Source of the DNA: Actinopolyspora mzabensis
GTDB lineage: Bacteria; Actinomycetota; Actinomycetes; Mycobacteriales; Pseudonocardiaceae
Direction: 5' to 3'
Assembly (NCBI RefSeq): GCF_900101095.1
Contig: NZ_FNFM01000012.1
Span: 1-64,000 of the forward strand
Length of the DNA stretch: 64,000 nt
Each line of letters begins with the position of its first letter. Positions within the stretch are counted from its first letter, which is position 1. Shown one piece after another: positions 54,401 to 62,458 of the stretch. Made by a program: the position numbers and the translations under genes. The notes under the pieces were generated by a model, which made no database searches, was not told where the DNA came from, and worked only from the letters and a program-made list of their open reading frames with translations.

Positions 54401-56050
54401 GTACAGCTGCAGTCCCATGTTCGGGTACTGGGTGCCCTGACCGGGGAACAGCAGTACGACACGGGGCTCGGCGGTGGGGGTCTGGGTCGTGACACGACCG
54501 GGGTCGGCGTGGCGCAACGCGTCGGCGGCATCGGCCCTGTCACGCGCCACGAGGATGCGCCGGTGTTCGAAGTCGGCACGTCCCGTCTGCAGGGTGTGCG
54601 CGACGTCGGCGAGCTCGTGTCGGTCGCCTTGTTCCAGCGCCTCGGCCAGTGCCGTGGAGTACTCGTCGAGAGCTTGTCCGGTTCGCGCCGACAGGGTGAC
54701 GACCTGCACGTCTCGCTGCGGCTGAGGGGAGGCGCTCTCGGTGGGTGCTTCCTCGAGGACGAGGTGGGCGTTGGTACCGCCGATACCGAAGGAGCTGACG
54801 CCGATGCGACGCGGGCCCACATCGCTAGTCCACTTCCGCGAAGCGGTGTTGACGTGCAGCGGTGTCGCGTCGAAGTCGATTTCGGGGTTGGCCTCGGTGA
54901 AGTTGATGCTGGGTGCGAGTTCGCAGTGGCGTAGCTGCAGAATCGCCTTGATCAGGCCGGTGACACCGGCGGTGCTGTCCAGGTGGCCGATGTTTCCCTT
55001 GACCGAGCCGAGTGCGCAGTCCGCCGGGGCACTGCCCGCGGTTCGGAACACCTCGTCGAGCGCGCGCACCTCGATGGGGTCTCCGAGCAGCGTGCCGGTG
55101 CCGTGTGCCTCGATCGCGGTGATCGTGGCGGGGTCGATCTCGGCCACGCCGAGCGCGGCGGCGACGACTTGGGCCTGCCCCTGCACGCTGGGCGCGGTGT
55201 AGCCGATCTTCGCCGCACCATCGTTGTTGACCGCCGAGCCTTTGATGACGGCCTCGATGTGGTCGCCGTCGGCGAGAGCGTCATCGAGTCGTTTGAGGAC
55301 GACGGTGCCCACACCATTACCGGCGACGGTTCCGCTGGCACGGGAGTCGAACGGGCGGCAGTGGCCATCCGCGGCGAAGATCATGCCCTCGCGGTGGAAG
55401 TAGCCGGCGTGCTGTGGGCAGCGGAGCGTGACACCGCCTGCCAGTGCCATGTCGCATTCGAAGCCAAGCAGCGCCTGGGCAGCCGTGTGCACCGCGGTCA
55501 ACGACGAGGAGCAGGCGGTCTGCACGCACACCGCCGGACCGTCCACATCGAGCTTGTAGGCCGTGCGGCTGGCTACGTAGTCCTTGTCGTTGGCGATGAC
55601 CAGTTCCAACGAGTCGCCGCCCGGTGGAAGGCCGCGACCGGCGGTCAGGTTGGCCATCAGGTATGTCGACAGGTTGGCGGCGGCGTACACACCGATCGAA
55701 CCGTCGAATCCGGCGGCGGTGTGTCCGGCGTCTTCCAACGCTGCCCACGCGTTTTCCAGGAACAGGCGTTGCTGGGGGTCGAGGATGGCCGCTTCTCGCG
55801 CGTTGTAGCCGAAGAACGGGGCATCGAACCGGTCGAAGTCCTCGAGGACCGAAGCGGCCCTGATGTAGTTCGGCGCGTCGAGGTGCTCCTGCGGCACACC
55901 GTGCGCCAGCAGCTGCTCGTCCTCGAAGAACGTGATCGATTCGACACCGTCGCGCAGATTGCGCCAGAACTGGTTCAGATCGCGCGCTCCGGGGAACCGC
56001 CCGGCCATCCCGATGACTGCGATGTCGTTGCTGAGGTCGGTGGATGTCAT
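48470..56050 (-). CDS. Hybrid PKS-NRPS: KS-AT-T-Cy-A(Cys)-T-degenerate E
   Basis: A 2526-residue enzyme. Ketosynthase (~10-435): Cys 180 in TACSSS, His 316 and His 356. Acyltransferase (~530-870): Ser 631 in GHSVG and HAFH (727-730), which predicts malonyl-CoA. No ketoreductase is present, so the beta-ketone should persist. Carrier Ser 964. Heterocyclisation domain (~1025-1450): DLLIADIGS (1159-1167). Adenylation (~1490-1985): code D-L-W-N-L-S-L-V-W-K, cysteine-like. Carrier Ser 2035. The last ~430 residues resemble an epimerase, but its HH reads His 2215-Glu 2216 and the VEGHGR segment is VEYDLR. ATG 56050 has an AGGAGG site inside the upstream gene's end region. It adds malonate, then a cysteine-derived thiazoline. 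Confidence 0.95.
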   Translation of the reverse strand: MTSTDLSNDIAVIGMAGRFPGARDLNQFWRNLRDGVESITFFEDEQLLAHGVPQEHLDAPNYIRAASVLEDFDRFDAPFFGYNAREAAILDPQQRLFLENAWAALEDAGHTAAGFDGSIGVYAAANLSTYLMANLTAGRGLPPGGDSLELVIANDKDYVASRTAYKLDVDGPAVCVQTACSSSLTAVHTAAQALLGFECDMALAGGVTLRCPQHAGYFHREGMIFAADGHCRPFDSRASGTVAGNGVGTVVLKRLDDALADGDHIEAVIKGSAVNNDGAAKIGYTAPSVQGQAQVVAAALGVAEIDPATITAIEAHGTGTLLGDPIEVRALDEVFRTAGSAPADCALGSVKGNIGHLDSTAGVTGLIKAILQLRHCELAPSINFTEANPEIDFDATPLHVNTASRKWTSDVGPRRIGVSSFGIGGTNAHLVLEEAPTESASPQPQRDVQVVTLSARTGQALDEYSTALAEALEQGDRHELADVAHTLQTGRADFEHRRILVARDRADAADALRHADPGRVTTQTPTAEPRVVLLFPGQGTQYPNMGLQLYRTESVFRSCVDRCAELLTAELGFDLRDVLFPLERGATDTDEVAARLESTEIAQPALFTIEYALAELLQSWGVRADAMVGHSVGEITAACRAGVLGLNDALRLVAARGALMGNLPTGSMLSVGLPERQLRSRLPEGLALAAVNADELCVISGEHEDVAEFKRLMESEEVPTRELRTSHAFHSAMMEPILEPFAAELAELRFHPPQLPYTSNSTGQWVTADQATDPNYWVRHVRETVRFGDGIARASESGPTVMLEVGPGNTLGTLARACGLGSGHTIVPSLPGPGENPAEQEFLLHSLGRLWLAGYQLDWTALHPERRRRVALPTYPFEKRRYWIEPAHGTGPAGDPAADIEVADDTDNNDGLVLDTVDPRPAVSTDYEAPRDEREQHIARIWQDMLGVGPIGAHDPFVELGGHSLLAARVLARINTELGAEITPRALFETPTVAGLAATIAESSVTTGTHEVGLPAATVDPDNLYEPFPLTEIQQAQWIGRMGSFNVGDVAAHAYWEVDLDGIDLDKLEGAFNELLDRHTMLRAVIQSDGNQRILPDVGPYRFEKLDLRQQTDEQCESALDELRERLSHEVRDSSTWPLFDIRVSLLPQGGARLHLGFDLLIADIGSLRILMRDWRKIYQHGPDELAPLSLSFRDYALAASRIRETPLYQRSLTYWRERVRDLPAGPDLPLATAPASLTRTEFTARRAVVDRARWDAFVAHAARHGATASAALLAVYAHVLATWARDPRFTLNVTLTNRLEVHDEVSELVGEFASFDLLPVDLAGGPGIGAVARGLQEQAWQDLEYRYLNGVEILREMARRDGGTSGAAMPVVFTSTLVQQTEPGDESMFGWLGEMTHEIAQTPQVWMDAGVLEVAEGMQLSWHGVKQLFPAGVLDDMFEQFRDLVLALSEDESMFDRDPGALLPAHQRELIDTVNDTAGPVPRGLLFTPLVEQATRHPERVAVIEPDRELTFGELYRHACRIGRRLRELGVGPNQLVAVAADKSCEQLVAALGVLLAGGAYLPVDPDLPVERQDHLLEHGQTRIVLTRADGPDREWPEGVRGISVDLAVETPDEDAPEPVQQPDDLAYVIYTSGSTGNPKGVMLSHRAALNTLVDINERYAVGSDDRVLGLSSLSFDLSVWDVFGVLGAGGAVVLPEKEAGRSPDRWLRLVIEHRVTLWNSVPALMQMFADHLAGLKDPPHLPLRLALLSGDWIPIDLPDRLRAVGEGIEVISLGGATEAAVWSIHYPIGQVDRTWDSIPYGRPLRNQTVHVLDERLEECPVWTTGELYIGGTGVAEGYWRDPGRTAESFLTHPRSDRRLYRTGDLGRRLPDGDIEFLGREDFQVKIGGFRIELGEIESALLRCPGVHTAIAAAVGTDRHHRRLAAYLVPEAPAEQRDETTDQELSDLALRTVTDTLPNYMVPAAITVLDRLPLTANGKIDRNALPDPAAEDNEQEAETTTGPLAERLSSIIAESLGLDHVGANQNFFEIGGDSIKGIQIISLANAQGLEITPADLFQQPTIAALAAVLSERGVTAVDTDRARALTAHQHRIFERCPNEIPKGVHRLELDLDRGLTAQHGQQALTDLVQDHEALRQRFTRDDSGWSSTIVDTDPQACHLPPIDLAALPEQRREPAMRQMVAEMVDELDIVEGPLVKAALFDLGADSKRLVLLVHELAVDTVSWGTLTNELFPALRHDDHDDASDPSSSTDVSPRWPRPHLRQVEVTSASPHALDFDPSMSLSAADEPVQHIDGGLDEERTATLLDNAWKAYRMSPEEVCLAALVRAVGAETGGGPFVADVEYDLRDPDRARPEVGPYSGTAAVVVDLDDVTDVDSVLNRSKHGYRGGAGPAARCDETPETSILLRGVLRMSAQYADPDAEPPIPVCDSSLAVHPLILTPCLMANRLQLRLTTRIDEDTACRVSRALRQALVDIAEHCASPHAGGVSAADFPLADLDDAELAAFLTTFATDTNTDPASPTGGEEDE

Positions 56051-56063
56051 GCGTGAAGGCCTC

Positions 56064-59000
56064 CTACGCCCGGCCTTGCCGGCTGCCGCGCCTGCGACGC
56101 GTGGATCTGCGATTGGCACGTTCGAAACCGGTGCTCGCCGATGCGCCGGCCGCGCCCGAAGAGTCGTCGTGTTCGGCGAGATGTTGAGCCAGCCTGCGAA
56201 TGTTGGGGTGCTCGAACATGGTCATCAGCGGGTAGTCCCGGCCGAGCTCTTCGCGCAGGTGCCGGTGGGCTCGGACCACGATCACGGAGTCGGCCCCGAG
56301 ATCGAAGAAGTTGTCCAACACCCCGATCCGGTCGGTGTCGAGCACGCGCTGCAGGACACTTGTGATGGTTCGCTCCAGCTCGTTGGCGGGTGGTGTGTGC
56401 TCGGCTCGCGCGGTGTCCCCGTCCCCGGCGTGGTCGTCGGCGAGCCGGCGCAGCGCCGTTCGATCGAGTTTGCCGCGCGGGGTGAGCGGTAGACGATCCA
56501 ACAGCGACACCGTCGCCGGCACCATGTAACGCGGGAGGCGCTCACCGAGATAGCTGCGCAGTTGCTCGGCCGTGTCGGTGTTCCGCTCGTTACCGGCAGC
56601 GTCGGTGGAATCCGATACTCCGGTTGCCTGTACGCGCGCGCCTCCGATGAGGCCGTGCAGCACGGTGTGGCCGTCGTCGAGGTCGAACGCCTGCCTGAGC
56701 TCGTGCGTTTCTCGAATCAGGCCGACCTGGCACAGCCCGATGTCGCAGTCGGCCGCGGCCTCTTCGAGAAGCTGCGAGATCAGTCCCGCTTCGATCAGGC
56801 AGAAGTCCCGACTGCGGCTGCCGTAGAGCGGTTCGATGGCGCGGTTTTGTGCCACCAGCACCACGGTGAACGCCGACTTCCGGAACAACGCTCGGTTGTC
56901 CGGCACGTGAATGTCGGGGTTCAATCGGGTGTCGGACACCGTGACGAGCCGGTGCGCGACCGGATCGTGGTAGTAGGTGCCACCGCCCAGGCCCTCGACC
57001 CCGCCCGGTGCTGTGTAGACGTAGGTTTGCACCGGGTACAACGATCCGGCCGAACCATAGCGGTACTTCGGAAGTGGCCCTTCGCCCAGTCCTCTGAGCC
57101 TTTCCAGCAGTCGGGCGAGGTCTTCCAGCGGAACCGCGCGATCGCCGAATTCGCGATGGCTGGACCTGGTCGCCGTTTCACCGTCCGCGGCTCCGTAGAA
57201 ATCGGTGAGTTCGGTGACCGATCCGTCCAGGTCGGTACGGCGTCCGGGCAGGGCCAGCTTGTGCTCCAGGCGTGCGGCGGGATCGGTGATTTCCGCCCCC
57301 AACACGTCTTCACCATCGTCGCCGGTGACCTCGTCGCGCTCGTCTTCCGGCACCACGAACGCCACCAGTCGCCGGTGCTCGTTGCCCGCGGCGGTGACGG
57401 CGGCCGCCCGCACGGCTTCGTGGCGTACCAAGGTGGACTCGATCTCGCCTGGTTCGATTCGGAAACCACCGACTTTGAGTTGATCGTCGCTTCTGCCGAG
57501 GATCTCCAGCTCACCGGTGTCGAGCCAGCGCCCCGTATCGCCCGAGCGATAGAGTCGTTCTCCGGTGCGGGGATGGGTGATGAACGCGGATCGGGTGCGT
57601 TCCGGATCTCGCCAGTATCCCTCAGCCAGTCCGATTCCCCCGATGTACATCTCACCGGGACACCACAGCGGACACTCTTCGAGGCGGTCGTCGAGCACGT
57701 GGATCGTGTGGTTGCGCATCGGCCGCCCGTACGGGATCGAGTCCAGCTGCGGGTCGATCTCACCCAGCTGGTTGACCACACACCAGATCGCGGTTTCGGT
57801 AGGTCCGCCCGAAGCGATGATTCGCGCCTTCGGTGCGATCTCGCGCACCCGATCGGGCAAATCGATCGGTATCCAGTCCCCGGAAAACCACACAGCACGC
57901 AATTCGTCGGTGCCTGGATGCTGCCGCGTGTCGGCGAGGTGCTCGACGAGCATGCCCATCAACGCGGGTACGGAGTTCCACACGGTTACTCCGTGCTGGG
58001 CCATCAGCTCCAGCCAGCGAGCCGGATCCCGTTGGGCTTCCGGCTCCGGCAGCACCAGAGCCGCGCCCGCCCCCAGGGCGCCGAAAACGTCCCACACCGA
58101 CAGATCGAAGCTCAGCTCCGACAACCCGAGAACCCGATCGTCGGGTCCGACTCGCATTCGTTCGTTCGCGTCGACGAGGGTGTTCAACGTCGCCCGATGG
58201 GTTTGCATCACGCCTTTCGGCTCACCGGTCGAGCCGGAGGTGTAGAGAACGTAGGCCAGATCGGTCGGTTGCTGGGCCGGCTGCGGCGCGGGTTGTTGCT
58301 CGACCGGCTCGTCGAGATCCACAACGAACCTGGTGACGCCCTCCGGCCAATCGCGGTCCGGCCCCTGCGCCCGAGTCAGTACCAGTGACACTTCGCCGTG
58401 AGACAGCAGGTGATCCTGCCGTGCGGTCGGCAGATCCGGATCCAGTGGCAGGTACGCCGCGCCCGCGAGCTGCACGGCCAGCGCCGCGACGATCTGTTCG
58501 GCGCTTTTGTCAGTGGCAACAGCGACCAATCGGTTGGGCACGGCGCCCGCCTCCCGCAACAACCAGGCCAGGCGGCAGGCGTGTCCGTGGAGTTCCGCGA
58601 ACGTCAACTTCCGCATCGAGGTGATCACCGCGGGACGCTGCGGATGCGTGGCTGCCTGCTCGACGATCCCGGAGAACAAATACCCGGCGGGCGCCGGCCC
58701 GGCGGTGTCGTTGGCCGAGTCGATCAGTTCCCGGTGTGCTCGCGGCAACGGATCGAAACCGCCTGGTTCCCAGGTGTGTTCGTGGTCGGCGAGTTCGTGC
58801 AGCAGGCGCAGATAGGTCGCGAACATGTCGTCGAGAACACCCGGTGCGAACAGTCGCTCCACCGCGTCCCAGTTGAACGTCAGAGCACCGTCACGTTCGT
58901 AGACCTGGTGATCGAGCAGTACCTGCGGTGTCTGGGTAATGCCGTAGACCAGCTCACCCAGCCACTTCGACCCCCACTCCCCCTGCTCGAAGGCTTGGTC

Positions 59001-62000
59001 GCGCCCGTGCTCACGTGTGCTAGCGAAGACCACGGACGCGAACGCGCTGGGGGGAACGCCGCGTGCTCGGGCCGCCTCGCGCATCACCTCCACGCCGCTG
59101 AAGTAGCGGTGTTCCAGGTCGCGCCACATCTGGTGCTGCAGCCGCTGGGCCAGCACCCCGATGCCCTCGTCGCTGCGCAGATCCACCTCGAGCAGGCTCA
59201 CCGAGGTGAAATCGCCGAGGATGTTGTCGATGTGCGGGTGCAGCGGGAACCGGCTGAACAGCGGGACGTCGATGGTGAAGTGGCTGGAGCGGCTCCAGGC
59301 TCCCAACGCGGTGGCGTAGGCGGCCAACAGCACGGAGGTGGGGGTCACGCCGAGCTCGGCGGCGTGTTCCTTCAACCGCTGCCAGCGTTGCGCATCGAGC
59401 CGGTCGTGCCTGCGTTGACGGATCGGGCGATCGAGCTGCTCCGCTGAGTTCGCCGATGGCAGTTCCGGCGAGGGCGGCAGCGTCGCGATCCGATCCATCC
59501 AGTAATCGCGGGAGCGTTGGTACTCGTCGGTATCGGCGATGTGCTCCGCAGCGAGCACGAAGTCGCGGAACGACACGTCCACCGGCGGCAGCTGCGTGTT
59601 CGGATCTCGGTAGAGATCTCCCCACTCCAGGAAGAACAGCCGGACGCTGGCCACGTCGAATATGAGCAGGTCGAGGCTGACGTGCACCCGAGCGTGGTTG
59701 CCTTCCATCCAGGTCACCCGGATGTCGAACATGGGCCAGGTATCCAGCGGGATCACCTGGTGGCCCATCTCCTCCCGCATCGCGTCCAGGTGATGTTGCA
59801 CAGCCCGCTCGTCGGCGTCGCGCAGGTCGTATTCGGCGATCGGGACCGAGGGGACCTCGGCGAGGATACGTTGGTAACCGTCGGCGGAGACCACGGCACG
59901 CAGCATCTCCTGGCGCTGCACGAGCGTGTCCAACGCTCGTTGCAGCCGTGGAAGATCCAACTCAGGACTGTCGTGTTCGGCGTAAAGGTGGATCGAGGTG
60001 CCGCTGAGCTCGTAAGTCGCGGCTCTGCCCACCAGATAGGCGTGTTGCAGGCCGGTGAGCGGGAACGGTTCGAAGCGGTTGTCCGGATCGCTGGTCAGCG
60101 TGGGCCAGGATGCGGCCGAGGAACCGCCCCCGTCGAGGCCACGATCGATCAGCTCCCCGAGCTCGGTCACCGTCGAACGGAAGAACTCGGCCGTCGGAAG
60201 GGTGACACCGAAGTCACGCTGCAACGAGTGGCGCAACTCGATCGTGCGCAGCGACTCGATCCCCAGCCCGGCCAGCTGCTGATCGCCGGGCAGCTCCTCC
60301 GGGGAAGTGCCGCACGCGTGGGCGACTCGACGCCGCACTTCGGTGCTGATAACGGAGGAGCGCAGTTCCGGCGCGAGTCCGAGCACCATGTTGCGCATCT
60401 CGGAGTGCTCGGAATGCGTCTCGGTGGCCGTCCGGTCCACGTCTTCGGGTGCGGCGCTGCGTGCGACGGTGCGGAGTTCACCGCGTTGGTAGCTTTCGCG
60501 ACAGTTGCCACGTCGAACTTTCCCACTGTGCGTGGTGGGTATCTGGCCGGGTTCGACGAGTAAGATCTCATGCACGGCGACCTGGTGGTCGCTGGTCACC
60601 GCCTGCCGGAGACGTTCGGCCACGGCGGCGAGGTCGTGCCGCGCGCTGTCGGGAGTGCCGGGCACGGTTTGAACGACGACGAGTTGCTCTTGCTCGTCGA
60701 CCTCGGTCGCGAAGGCCGCTGCCGGCAGCGCCGGGTCGGGGCTTACACGCTGGGCCGATTGCTCGATGTCCTGCGGATGCATGTTTCGGCCGTTGACGAT
60801 GACCAGTTCCTTCAGCCGGCCGCAGATGACCAGTTCGCCTCCGCGCAGAAATCCGAGATCACCGGTGCGCAGAAATGGTCCTCGACCGTCGTCGAGCATC
60901 GCGCCGAAGGTGTTCTCGGTGGCCTCGGGTTTGCGCCAGTACTCTCGGCACACCACGGGGCCCTCGATCCACACCTCGCCGATCGCGTTGTCGGCGCGCT
61001 CGGCCCCGGTCTCGGGATCGACGATGTGCACATTCGCTCGCGGACCAGGGGCCCCGCAAGGCACGAAAGCCTGCGATCGCTGTTCACCGGTGGCCTCGGC
61101 AGCATGTCCTTGTTCCAAGCGGACCGCGTCGAGTTCCACCCCCTCCGGGGCTGTCCCCGGCCCGGCGGTGACGATCTGCATCGTCTCGGTCAACCCGTAG
61201 GCGGGAAACAACGCCCTCGTGCGAAAACCGCACGGGACGAACAAGTCGGCGAACCGGCGCAGCGTGTGCGGCCGGAGCCGTTCGCCACCGATCAGCGCGG
61301 CGTGCCAACCGCTCAGGTCGAGCTGTTCGCGCTGCTGTGGCGTGATCAGGTCCACACACCGCTGGTAAGCGAAATTGGGTCCACCACCGAAAATCGGTCC
61401 TTCGGTGGCGGTGATGGCTTCGAGCCACCGGTGCGGTTGTGCGACGAAGTCATCGGGATTCATGAACACGCCTTCGCCACCGACGAACTGGGCCAGCAAC
61501 ACGTGACCCAGGCCGAGCGCATGATGCAGTGGCATCCAGCTGACCACGTTTCCGCCGGCGGGCAACCCCGCGAGGTCGCGGAAGTTCACCAGTTGCGCGG
61601 CGAGATTGTCGGCGGTGACGGCCACGCCCTTGGGGTCACCGGTGGACCCGGAGGTGTACTGCAGCATCGCCAGATCCGTGCCGTGGAGGAGCGGCGGCTT
61701 CCACAGCGATGCCGCGTCCGGGGCGACGCGATCGACCTCGATTCGGGCGACATCATCCGAAAGCGGGTCCCCTCGCCCACGCGGATACGCGGGGTCGGTC
61801 ATCGTCGAGTGCATCAGCACGGCGCCGACATCGGCGTCTTCGGCGACGCGAGCGATCCGGCCGCTTTCGGAGGAGTCGGCATTGCTCGGCGGTGCGCAGG
61901 GAACAGCTGCCACACCGGCGTACAAGCACCCGAAAAAGGCGACCAGGAAATCCATTCCCCCAGGCAGCAGTAGCAGTGCCCGATCACCGCCGAGCCGACG

Positions 62001-62192
62001 ATCTTGGAGCTCCGACGCGATGGCACGAGCACGGGTGTCGAGCTCGATACTGGTCAGAGTCCGTCCCGGATACTCGCCCGAGGACAAAAACCGCAACGCC
62101 ACCGCGTGTGGATCGCGCTCGGCGCGCTCGCGGACGACGTCGAGCAGCGATTCGGACCGGCTGTGCGGGGCACGCTCGGCGAGGTCGGTCAT
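56064..62192 (-). CDS. Loading protein: FAAL-T-Cy-A(Ox insertion)-T
   Basis: A 2042-residue starter enzyme. Fatty-acyl-AMP ligase (~10-580): YTSGSTGDPKG, SWMPLHHALGLG, GGGPNFAYQRC. Carrier Ser 647 (GIESL). Heterocyclisation (~705-1150): DLLIFDVAS (841-849). Adenylation (~1170-1620): code D-L-W-N-W-S-S-I-W-K, closest to cysteine codes. An FMN nitroreductase-like (SagB-type) oxidase is inserted at ~1640-1855, before the A10 lysine (K1908). Carrier Ser 1969 (GADSV). The tail is arginine-rich. It should activate a carboxylic acid, condense it with cysteine and oxidise the thiazoline to thiazole. ATG 62192 has GGAG at 6 nt; ATG 62279 is an alternative. It is the first gene of the minus-strand operon. 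Confidence 0.93.
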   Translation of the reverse strand: MTDLAERAPHSRSESLLDVVRERAERDPHAVALRFLSSGEYPGRTLTSIELDTRARAIASELQDRRLGGDRALLLLPGGMDFLVAFFGCLYAGVAAVPCAPPSNADSSESGRIARVAEDADVGAVLMHSTMTDPAYPRGRGDPLSDDVARIEVDRVAPDAASLWKPPLLHGTDLAMLQYTSGSTGDPKGVAVTADNLAAQLVNFRDLAGLPAGGNVVSWMPLHHALGLGHVLLAQFVGGEGVFMNPDDFVAQPHRWLEAITATEGPIFGGGPNFAYQRCVDLITPQQREQLDLSGWHAALIGGERLRPHTLRRFADLFVPCGFRTRALFPAYGLTETMQIVTAGPGTAPEGVELDAVRLEQGHAAEATGEQRSQAFVPCGAPGPRANVHIVDPETGAERADNAIGEVWIEGPVVCREYWRKPEATENTFGAMLDDGRGPFLRTGDLGFLRGGELVICGRLKELVIVNGRNMHPQDIEQSAQRVSPDPALPAAAFATEVDEQEQLVVVQTVPGTPDSARHDLAAVAERLRQAVTSDHQVAVHEILLVEPGQIPTTHSGKVRRGNCRESYQRGELRTVARSAAPEDVDRTATETHSEHSEMRNMVLGLAPELRSSVISTEVRRRVAHACGTSPEELPGDQQLAGLGIESLRTIELRHSLQRDFGVTLPTAEFFRSTVTELGELIDRGLDGGGSSAASWPTLTSDPDNRFEPFPLTGLQHAYLVGRAATYELSGTSIHLYAEHDSPELDLPRLQRALDTLVQRQEMLRAVVSADGYQRILAEVPSVPIAEYDLRDADERAVQHHLDAMREEMGHQVIPLDTWPMFDIRVTWMEGNHARVHVSLDLLIFDVASVRLFFLEWGDLYRDPNTQLPPVDVSFRDFVLAAEHIADTDEYQRSRDYWMDRIATLPPSPELPSANSAEQLDRPIRQRRHDRLDAQRWQRLKEHAAELGVTPTSVLLAAYATALGAWSRSSHFTIDVPLFSRFPLHPHIDNILGDFTSVSLLEVDLRSDEGIGVLAQRLQHQMWRDLEHRYFSGVEVMREAARARGVPPSAFASVVFASTREHGRDQAFEQGEWGSKWLGELVYGITQTPQVLLDHQVYERDGALTFNWDAVERLFAPGVLDDMFATYLRLLHELADHEHTWEPGGFDPLPRAHRELIDSANDTAGPAPAGYLFSGIVEQAATHPQRPAVITSMRKLTFAELHGHACRLAWLLREAGAVPNRLVAVATDKSAEQIVAALAVQLAGAAYLPLDPDLPTARQDHLLSHGEVSLVLTRAQGPDRDWPEGVTRFVVDLDEPVEQQPAPQPAQQPTDLAYVLYTSGSTGEPKGVMQTHRATLNTLVDANERMRVGPDDRVLGLSELSFDLSVWDVFGALGAGAALVLPEPEAQRDPARWLELMAQHGVTVWNSVPALMGMLVEHLADTRQHPGTDELRAVWFSGDWIPIDLPDRVREIAPKARIIASGGPTETAIWCVVNQLGEIDPQLDSIPYGRPMRNHTIHVLDDRLEECPLWCPGEMYIGGIGLAEGYWRDPERTRSAFITHPRTGERLYRSGDTGRWLDTGELEILGRSDDQLKVGGFRIEPGEIESTLVRHEAVRAAAVTAAGNEHRRLVAFVVPEDERDEVTGDDGEDVLGAEITDPAARLEHKLALPGRRTDLDGSVTELTDFYGAADGETATRSSHREFGDRAVPLEDLARLLERLRGLGEGPLPKYRYGSAGSLYPVQTYVYTAPGGVEGLGGGTYYHDPVAHRLVTVSDTRLNPDIHVPDNRALFRKSAFTVVLVAQNRAIEPLYGSRSRDFCLIEAGLISQLLEEAAADCDIGLCQVGLIRETHELRQAFDLDDGHTVLHGLIGGARVQATGVSDSTDAAGNERNTDTAEQLRSYLGERLPRYMVPATVSLLDRLPLTPRGKLDRTALRRLADDHAGDGDTARAEHTPPANELERTITSVLQRVLDTDRIGVLDNFFDLGADSVIVVRAHRHLREELGRDYPLMTMFEHPNIRRLAQHLAEHDDSSGAAGASASTGFERANRRSTRRRRGSRQGRA

Positions 62193-62458
62193 GCTCGGCT
62201 CCCGTATGGCGGTCTCGACGATGGAACGGAGGGGCGCTTCGGCAGGCAATGCTCGCGGCGACTCCACGAGCCGCGACATCCCCGAAAAGACCGCCCGAAC
62301 GATCACACGTGGCACTACCCGTCCAGTCACCTCAATTCGGCGGTAGCCGACCGGGCACCTCACTCGGAGGAACCAGAAGATGACTCTGATTCGTGGCAAC
62401 GATCGGCACCATGAGGCCTCGCGGCCGAATCACCGTGAGCCTGCGAGAGAGGGACCCG
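62193..62458. promoter_or_regulatory. Divergent promoter region of the biosynthetic cluster
   Basis: The 266 bp between the loading-module gene and the divergent methyltransferase must hold the promoters of both arms. No clear -10/-35 pair or long palindrome was recognised. If the alternative start at 62279 is used, the region shortens to about 180 bp. Confidence 0.5.

Noticed and set aside
56051-56119. 23-residue extension of the hybrid PKS-NRPS start
   Set aside because: It would overlap the upstream coding end; ATG 56050 has a well-placed AGGAGG and gives the usual KS N-terminus.
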